From positions 1-36,278 of the forward strand of contig DAHWFY010000008.1 of NCBI GenBank assembly GCA_027336365.1: DNA of 36,278 nucleotides, read 5' to 3'. The position numbers were made by a program, and so were the translations under genes. Below are positions 32,027 to 36,278 of this stretch, piece after piece (position 1 is the first letter of the stretch; the number at the start of each line of letters is the position of its first letter). This DNA comes from Bacillota bacterium (GTDB taxonomy: Bacteria; Bacillota; Bacilli; Alicyclobacillales; Alicyclobacillaceae). The notes beneath the pieces were generated by a model, which did no database searches, was not told the origin of the DNA, and saw only the letters and a program-made list of their open reading frames with translations.

Positions 32027-32125
32027 ATGAAAGTTGACCGATTTGACTGGGCGTTGAAATTGACGGCGTTGCTGGTGGTGACGTGGACTGTGGTGTCTGT
32101 CGGCATGCACGCGCATGTGCTGTAG
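32027..32125 (+). CDS. 32-residue single-pass membrane peptide
   Basis: ATG to TAG gives 32 residues: a short charged N terminus (MKVDRFDWALK), then one hydrophobic helix (LTALLVVTWTVVSVG) and the tail MHAHVL. A very good SD (GGAGGGG) lies six bases upstream, and a strong terminator starts 22 bases after the stop, so it is a complete small transcription unit. I do not recognise the family. The inferred IS110 end lies only 70 bases before its start, so the insertion may have replaced or separated its promoter. Confidence 0.55.
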   Translation: MKVDRFDWALKLTALLVVTWTVVSVGMHAHVL

Positions 32126-32146
32126 AACTCATAGAAAATATTTGCT

Positions 32147-32175
32147 AAGCCCGGTTGAACAAAATCGGGCTTTTT
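32147..32175 (+). terminator. Terminator after the small membrane peptide
   Basis: AAGCCCGGTT pairs with AATCGGGCTT (10 bp with one G-U), with loop GAACAA, followed by TTTTT including the stem end. Confidence 0.8.
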
Positions 32176-32240
32176 GAGGTATTGGGAAACCTTTCATCCG
32201 AGAACCTGATGGTTCAAACCCCAAACCGGGGGAGAAAGGA

Positions 32241-32360
32241 TTCCCTCCACCTAAATTCCTTCCACCCAAATTCCTTCCACCTAAATTCCCTCCACCTAAA
32301 TTCCTTCCACCTAAATTCCTTCCACCTAAATTCCTTCCACCTAAATTCCCTTCACCTAAA
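32241..32360. repeat. 15-bp tandem repeat, 8 units
   Basis: The unit is TTCCTTCCACCTAAA; eight units follow in exact register, with C/T changes only in units 1, 2, 4 and 8. The last unit contains the TAG stop of the acyl-CoA synthetase (minus strand). Because 15 is divisible by three, every unit puts a further TAG in the same frame. Confidence 0.95.
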
Positions 32361-33951
32361 TTTTCTCGCCCAGGTTTCCGTACCGATCTCTCAGGTCCTT
32401 TTTCAGCACCTTGCCACTCGGATTTTTGGGCAGAGATGGTGTTATCACCACGTGTTTAGGGATTTTGAACTTGGCCAAACGCCCTTCGCAGAACTGCAGG
32501 ATATCTTCTTCCGTCAGGTCCACTCCCGCTTTGGGCACAACGACGGCCGTCACCGCCTCAATCCAGTATTCGTCAGACACGCCAATCACGGCCACCTCCG
32601 ATACCCCCGGGTGTTGGTAGAGAAACTCTTCCACTTCGCGACTGGCCACGTTGACTCCGCCAGTTTTAATCATATCTTTTTTACGGTCCACCACGGTCAG
32701 GTAACCTTCTTCATCCATCACGCCCAGGTCTCCACTGTGCAGCCAACCCCCGCGAAAAGCCTCCGCGGTCTTCTCGGGTTTGTTCAAATAGCCCAGCATG
32801 GCGTGGGGTGTGCGGTGAACAATTTCCCCCACAGTACCAGGAGACACCGGATTGTCCGCTTCATCGACAATGCGGGTTTCCACGTTAAGCCCTGGTTTTC
32901 CGGCCGATCCCAATTTACGCAGCTGGTCCTCTGGTTTCAAAATGGTGGCAAGGGGTGCCACCTCGGTTTGACCGTAAAAGTTCCAGAAACGGGCCTGGGG
33001 TACCCGCGCAGACAACTCTTTCAACACCTCCACGGGCATGATGGCCGCGCCGTAATAACACTTGCGCAAGGAGGTCAAATCCCGTTGGTCAAAATCCGAG
33101 TGTCGCAACAGACCAATCCACACCGTGGGTGGACAAAACAACAGGGTGGCCCGCTCCGCTTCTACGGATCGCAAAATTCCATCTGGCGTAGCCTGGTTGA
33201 GAATGATACCCGTTCCCCCCAGATAGACACTGGGCCCGAGAAAGCAATTGAGCTGGGCGCTGTGGTATAGGGGCAATGCGTGAATGGACACATCCTGCTC
33301 ATCCATGGACCCGTCCACCAGCGTGCTGACATACTCCGCCACCAGACTGCGATGTGTTAGCATCACCCCTTTGGGTCGGGACTCGGTGCCACTGGTGTAC
33401 AGAATTTGCGCCACGTCATCGTCCGTCACGTCAGAATCCACCGCCTCTATCGGCACACCTTGCCGCCGGGTGGACAACGCTACCCACCCGGGGTAAGCAG
33501 AATCAAACTCGTCCATTCCATAGCGGGCCAGCATGGAGTGGCCCAACTGTGCCGTCGCGCGTGTCATGGCCTGTTCCATGGTGGGCACCAAGTCTGCCGC
33601 ACAGGCCACCGCCGCAATAGCTGCGTCTTCCAGAACGTAAGCGATTTCATCTGCGGTCAACATATAATTGATGGGCACCAATACAGCCCCCAGGCGGGCT
33701 GTGGCAAAGGCGAGCATCACAAAATCCATACTGTTTTTCGACAGAACCGCCACTGGTGTGCCCCTGCTCACCCCATCTTGGCGCAAGAGATAGGCTGTCT
33801 GATTGACCCGCTGGTCAAACTGCTGGTAAGTCAGGCGTTCCTCCTTGTACACCAGGGCCAGTTTGTTCGGGTAACGTCCCGCGCTACGTGTGAGCACATC
33901 CCCCAACGTATTGCGCCGGGCTCGCGCAATTTGTGCCTGCCATGCCTCCAC
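32356..33951 (-). CDS. Acyl-CoA synthetase (AMP-forming, long-chain fatty acid-CoA ligase type)
   Basis: A 531-residue ANL-superfamily ligase that activates a carboxylic acid with ATP and joins it to CoA. Motifs in order: ILYTSGTESRPKGVMLTH (P-loop), FWNFYGQTEVAP (adenine-binding), WLHSGDLGVMDEEGYLTVVDRKKDMIKTGG (A7/A8 and hinge) and the catalytic lysine in NPSGKVLKKDLR near the C terminus. Chain-length preference is not readable. The GTG at 33951 has AGGGGGT about ten bases upstream. Its stop codon lies in the first unit of a 15-bp minisatellite. A promoter with operator-like palindromes lies about 200 bases upstream. It appears monocistronic; no beta-oxidation genes adjoin. Confidence 0.9.
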   Translation of the reverse strand: MEAWQAQIARARRNTLGDVLTRSAGRYPNKLALVYKEERLTYQQFDQRVNQTAYLLRQDGVSRGTPVAVLSKNSMDFVMLAFATARLGAVLVPINYMLTADEIAYVLEDAAIAAVACAADLVPTMEQAMTRATAQLGHSMLARYGMDEFDSAYPGWVALSTRRQGVPIEAVDSDVTDDDVAQILYTSGTESRPKGVMLTHRSLVAEYVSTLVDGSMDEQDVSIHALPLYHSAQLNCFLGPSVYLGGTGIILNQATPDGILRSVEAERATLLFCPPTVWIGLLRHSDFDQRDLTSLRKCYYGAAIMPVEVLKELSARVPQARFWNFYGQTEVAPLATILKPEDQLRKLGSAGKPGLNVETRIVDEADNPVSPGTVGEIVHRTPHAMLGYLNKPEKTAEAFRGGWLHSGDLGVMDEEGYLTVVDRKKDMIKTGGVNVASREVEEFLYQHPGVSEVAVIGVSDEYWIEAVTAVVVPKAGVDLTEEDILQFCEGRLAKFKIPKHVVITPSLPKNPSGKVLKKDLRDRYGNLGEKI

Positions 33952-34040
33952 TAAAACTCAACCCCCTGTCTTGATGTAATTTGTAGAACTTTGTAACTCT
34001 CTTGGGAAAAAGAAACTTCATGATGTCCCCAATGTAACTC

Positions 34041-34068
34041 TCTGTCTGATTGCGAATCTGTCTGATTG
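34041..34068. repeat. 12-bp direct repeat, two copies
   Basis: TCTGTCTGATTG at 34041-34052 and 34057-34068, a 16-base period, in the leader of the acyl-CoA synthetase gene. It may be a regulator half-site pair or a recent duplication. Confidence 0.6.
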
Positions 34069-34098
34069 TGCAATGGAGATTCAGCGTCTGATCCTTGC

Positions 34099-34119
34099 GA
34101 TTCACACCGTCTGTGAATC
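34099..34119 (-). promoter_or_regulatory. Operator-like perfect 8-5-8 palindrome
   Basis: GATTCACA-CCGTC-TGTGAATC lies about 25 bases downstream of the predicted minus-strand start site, a typical repressor position. As RNA it would also form a hairpin. Confidence 0.4.
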
Positions 34120-34148
34120 CTATAAAAACCTGAGCATCTCCCTATTTG

Positions 34149-34178
34149 ACTATACCTTTCATTTAATGAATTTTACAA
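34149..34178 (-). promoter_or_regulatory. Promoter of the acyl-CoA synthetase gene
   Basis: On the minus strand: -35 TTGTAA (4 of 6), an 18-base spacer, -10 TATAGT (5 of 6). The spacer contains a perfect palindrome TTCATT-T-AATGAA (34158-34170). The leader would be about 190 bases. Confidence 0.45.
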
Positions 34179-34210
34179 TAGGTCTGAACACTCAGGTTGA
34201 TAAGCCCTAT

Positions 34211-34225
34211 TGATGATGAGAATCA
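34211..34225. promoter_or_regulatory. Fur-box-like site
   Basis: TGATGATGAGAATCA matches the 7-1-7 Fur pattern TGATAATNATTATCA at 11 of 14 arm positions. It lies between the divergent acyl-CoA synthetase and asparaginase genes. No iron gene is adjacent, so function is doubtful. Confidence 0.3.
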
Positions 34226-34271
34226 TAAATATGATATCCTTGTGATTATGCCAGATCATGTTCCTCTTCTC

Positions 34272-34348
34272 TTGAAGTTGCTTTGAAGTTGCTTTGAAGT
34301 TGCTTTGAAGTTGCTTTGAAGTTGCTTTGAAGCTGCTTTGAAGCTGCT
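34272..34348. repeat. 11-bp tandem repeat, 7 units
   Basis: The unit is TTGAAGTTGCT, the last two units TTGAAGCTGCT. The 11-base period is close to one DNA turn. It lies 230 bases upstream of the asparaginase start. Nothing else was recognised between it and 34561. Confidence 0.95.
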
Positions 34349-34574
34349 TTGCAATTTAACATCCATTGCTAGATTCGCTTGATGAAGGGTCGTAGTTCTC
34401 ATCACTTACGCCTAGGGATTCCTTGGTTAACAAAGCATTTGCCGACACTTTGGACAAATTCGTACTTTGCCTCCATGGAAGAGAAGAGCGCACCACTCGG
34501 TGATAGGCATAGCGGATGAGTCAGGAACAATGAGCTTGCACTTGAACCTTGAGACACCTATGAGGAGTGAAAAC

Positions 34575-35567
34575 ATGCATCGTTTACTGCTCATTGCCAC
34601 TGGAGGCACCATTGCCTCCGTACAGAGCCATCACGGGCTGACTCCAGGAATTGGCGCTCAGCAACTGGAAGCCTATCTAGGCCAACTGTCACATCGATAC
34701 CACATCAACAGTCTGAACTTGTTCAATATTGACAGCACCAACATGCAGCCCGAGTATTGGGTGAAAATTGCGGAGACAGTGGCGGCTGAATACAACCATT
34801 ACGATGGATTTGTCATCACCCATGGAACCGATACGTTGGCTTACACTGCGGCAGCCCTGTCCTACATGTTGACAGACATTAACAAGCCCGTGATAGTGAC
34901 CGGATCGCAAGTACCCTTTACATATAAGAAAAGCGATGCCAAGCGAAACCTACTTGATGCGGCCCGTATGGCTTGTGAACCCATTGGCGGCGTGTATGTC
35001 GTCTTCGACGGCCACGTGATTGCCGGAACTCGCGCTGTAAAAATTCGAACAAAAAGCTTTGATGCGTTTGAAAGTATTAACTACCCGGATATCGCCACCG
35101 TGGACAATACAGGGAAAGTCCACTATCACGTGCATGTTCCTCGCTCCCAGCGTCCACTGTCCCTCGATACATCCCTGTGCCCAGATGTGTTTTTGTTGAA
35201 ACTGCATCCCGGTACCAAACCAGAGGTTTTTTCCGCCCTAATGCCGCTATACAAGGGAATTGTCATTGAAAGTTTCGGCAATGGGGGCATCCCCTTTCTG
35301 GAAAGAAACCTCCTTCCTCCCATTGAAGCCTGTGTCAACGCGGGAATTGCCGTGGTGGTGACCACACAGTGCCTGCAGGAGGGAGAAGACTTGAGCTTGT
35401 ATGAAGTAGGCAGGAAGGTGGCCGAAAACAACAGGGTCATCCTGTCCAAAGACATGAATACGGAGGCGATTGTTCCCAAACTCATGTGGGCTTTGGGGAA
35501 AACCCCCGACTTAGCCGAAGTCAAGCACATCATGGAAACCCCTATGGTTTATGATTCTTCATTTTGA
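34575..35567 (+). CDS. ansA: L-asparaginase
   Basis: A 330-residue asparaginase/glutaminase-family enzyme converting asparagine to aspartate and ammonia. The first signature [11 protein letters not shown] holds the nucleophilic threonine (Thr12). The second, [14 protein letters not shown], holds the Thr-Asp pair. VTGSQVPF and the C-terminal [10 protein letters not shown] fit the type I, cytosolic group; there is no signal peptide. GAGGAG lies seven bases before the ATG at 34575; the frame is open from 34467 but without an SD. It is apparently monocistronic. No promoter stood out upstream. Confidence 0.92.
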   Translation: MHRLLLIATGGTIASVQSHHGLTPGIGAQQLEAYLGQLSHRYHINSLNLFNIDSTNMQPEYWVKIAETVAAEYNHYDGFVITHGTDTLAYTAAALSYMLTDINKPVIVTGSQVPFTYKKSDAKRNLLDAARMACEPIGGVYVVFDGHVIAGTRAVKIRTKSFDAFESINYPDIATVDNTGKVHYHVHVPRSQRPLSLDTSLCPDVFLLKLHPGTKPEVFSALMPLYKGIVIESFGNGGIPFLERNLLPPIEACVNAGIAVVVTTQCLQEGEDLSLYEVGRKVAENNRVILSKDMNTEAIVPKLMWALGKTPDLAEVKHIMETPMVYDSSF

Positions 35568-35611
35568 AATGAGCCAGGAAAGATCCAATCGGTGCAAGGA
35601 AGTCAGCTCAT

Positions 35612-35707
35612 ATGAGCAAACGATTCAGAGGACAGCGGCATGCGCACAAACAGTGGCATACGCACAAGGTGAAAATTTTGATACTACCTGATTTAACCAG
35701 TTTATAA
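35612..35707 (+). CDS. Possible 31-residue basic His-rich peptide
   Basis: ATG to TAA with AAGGAAG about nine bases upstream. The N-terminal half is rich in Arg, Lys and His (MSKRFRGQRHAHKQWHTHK), the rest hydrophobic (VKILILPDLTSL). I do not recognise it. It may be chance; it ends six bases before the nested palindrome. Confidence 0.22.
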   Translation: MSKRFRGQRHAHKQWHTHKVKILILPDLTSL

Positions 35708-35712
35708 GTGCA

Positions 35713-35857
35713 TGTCCGGAAAGGGGTCTGGTCAGACCCAAACAGTGCCAGGAGGCCAGCCCAAAATGCGCACCCAACGTACGTTTCGGGTACGTGAGGG
35801 AGCATTTTGGGCGACGACGCAGCAATGCCGCCGGGGAGTTCTGACCCTTTCCGGACA
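35713..35857. repeat. 145-bp nested-palindrome element (structured RNA or MITE-like)
   Basis: The outer arms TGTCCGGAAAGGG (35713-35725) and CCCTTTCCGGACA (35845-35857) are perfect 13-bp inverses. Inside lie a hairpin GGTCT-GGTC-AGACC (35725-35738) and an 11-bp stem GCCCAAAATGC/GCATTTTGGGC (35759-35769, 35802-35812). That stem encloses CCC/GGG and ACGTAC-GTTTCGG-GTACGT (35777-35795). No T-tract follows. No known RNA family was recognised. Confidence 0.75.
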
Positions 35858-35901
35858 ATCTCTATAAGAAACTTCGCTATAGAAAGCAGGATGACAACCT
35901 C

Positions 35902-36278
35902 ATGAAAACAGCCGTGTATTGGAATACTCTTTCTCATCAAGACTGGACCCTTCACCTTGCAGCCACAGACCGTGGGCTGTGCTGCATTACACTACCCAAT
36001 GAACCGCTCGAGACTTTGGCCACATGGGTAAATCGACATATTCCCAATGCGGAAATGCTGAAAGATGATAAAAAAATCTTGCCATACGCTCAGCAACTCC
36101 GCGAATACTTTGCGGGTTCCCGGACAGAGTTCACAATGCCTCTCGACTTATACGGCACGCCGTTTCAGCATGCGGTATGGGTTGAACTCAAGCGCGTCCC
36201 CTATGGGGAAACCGTGTCCTACTCTGACCTTGCTCAACGCATCGGCCACCCAAAGGCAGTGCGTGCGGTGGGCGCCGC
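35902..36278 (+). CDS. ogt: O6-methylguanine-DNA methyltransferase (N-terminal part, cut by window end)
   Basis: The first 125 codons of a methylated-DNA-protein cysteine methyltransferase, which repairs O6-alkylguanine by transferring the alkyl group to its own Cys. The N-terminal domain is followed by the C-terminal domain start FQHAVWVELKRVPYGETVSYSDLAQRIG, then HPKAVRAVGA, the Arg-finger region. The active-site PCHR motif must lie just beyond the window. The ATG at 35902 has only AGG about 11 bases upstream, a weak SD. The nested palindrome ends 44 bases before the start and may be in its leader. Confidence 0.9.
   Translation, partial: MKTAVYWNTLSHQDWTLHLAATDRGLCCITLPNEPLETLATWVNRHIPNAEMLKDDKKILPYAQQLREYFAGSRTEFTMPLDLYGTPFQHAVWVELKRVPYGETVSYSDLAQRIGHPKAVRAVGA

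Noticed and set aside
32155-33270. Plus-strand frame with an HLNSF pentapeptide-like repeat
   Set aside because: It is the translated 15-bp minisatellite followed by pure antisense of the acyl-CoA synthetase. There is no SD, and the composition past the repeat is antisense-like.
35608-35955. Minus-strand frames across the nested palindrome
   Set aside because: They overlap the palindromic element and the ogt start, have no SD, and look like translations of a repeat.

Overview
The window looks like the chromosome of a spore-forming Gram-positive bacterium (Bacillota, Bacilli). The reasons are strong purine-rich Shine-Dalgarno (SD) sites, frequent GTG/TTG starts, and several small genes known from Bacillus-type genomes (YwhD-, YunC-, YutE-, YuiD- and YtkD-like, a SpoIID-domain protein, a 3D-domain protein). 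The family could be Alicyclobacillaceae or a relative. That is inference from gene content, not a proven assignment.

Layout. 1-6.2 kb: RNA 2',3'-cyclic phosphodiesterase, an MBL-fold hydrolase, an FtsW-type protein with a long basic tail, a small Pro/Gly-rich membrane protein, and a glycerophosphodiesterase-rodA pair with a clear promoter. 6.3-7.6 kb: two secreted proteins, one with a SpoIID domain. 7.7-11.9 kb: a tight co-directional cluster of ywhD, speA, a peroxiredoxin whose catalytic codon is TGA (probable selenocysteine), an A-type Fe-S carrier and an HD phosphohydrolase. 11.9-16.6 kb: DedA protein, processive glycosyltransferase, DUF1805, DUF212 and a Nudix hydrolase, interspersed with an abutting 67-bp palindromic repeat family. 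16.6-23.5 kb: two paralogous 2-oxoacid:ferredoxin oxidoreductase alpha/beta pairs pointing away from each other, with a HEPN/DUF86 gene and a 3D-domain secreted protein between them. 23.9-29.6 kb: a complete oligo/dipeptide ABC importer in the order D-F-C-B-A, followed by tRNA-Lys. 30.4-32.0 kb: an IS110-family element with candidate ends and a candidate guide-RNA leader. 32.0-36.3 kb: a 32-residue membrane peptide, an acyl-CoA synthetase between two minisatellites, L-asparaginase, a nested-palindrome element and the start of an O6-methylguanine-DNA methyltransferase cut by the window end.

The strongest leads are: (1) a peroxiredoxin with UGA exactly at the peroxidatic Cys position; (2) a 67-bp double-hairpin repeat, in some places abutting head to tail, found in three intergenic regions and in each case pointing towards a downstream gene; (3) the IS110 element with 10-bp direct repeats at its inferred ends and three stem-loops upstream of the recombinase; (4) a 145-bp nested palindrome before ogt. 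All coordinates, motifs and hairpins were read by eye; no search, folding or statistics were run.
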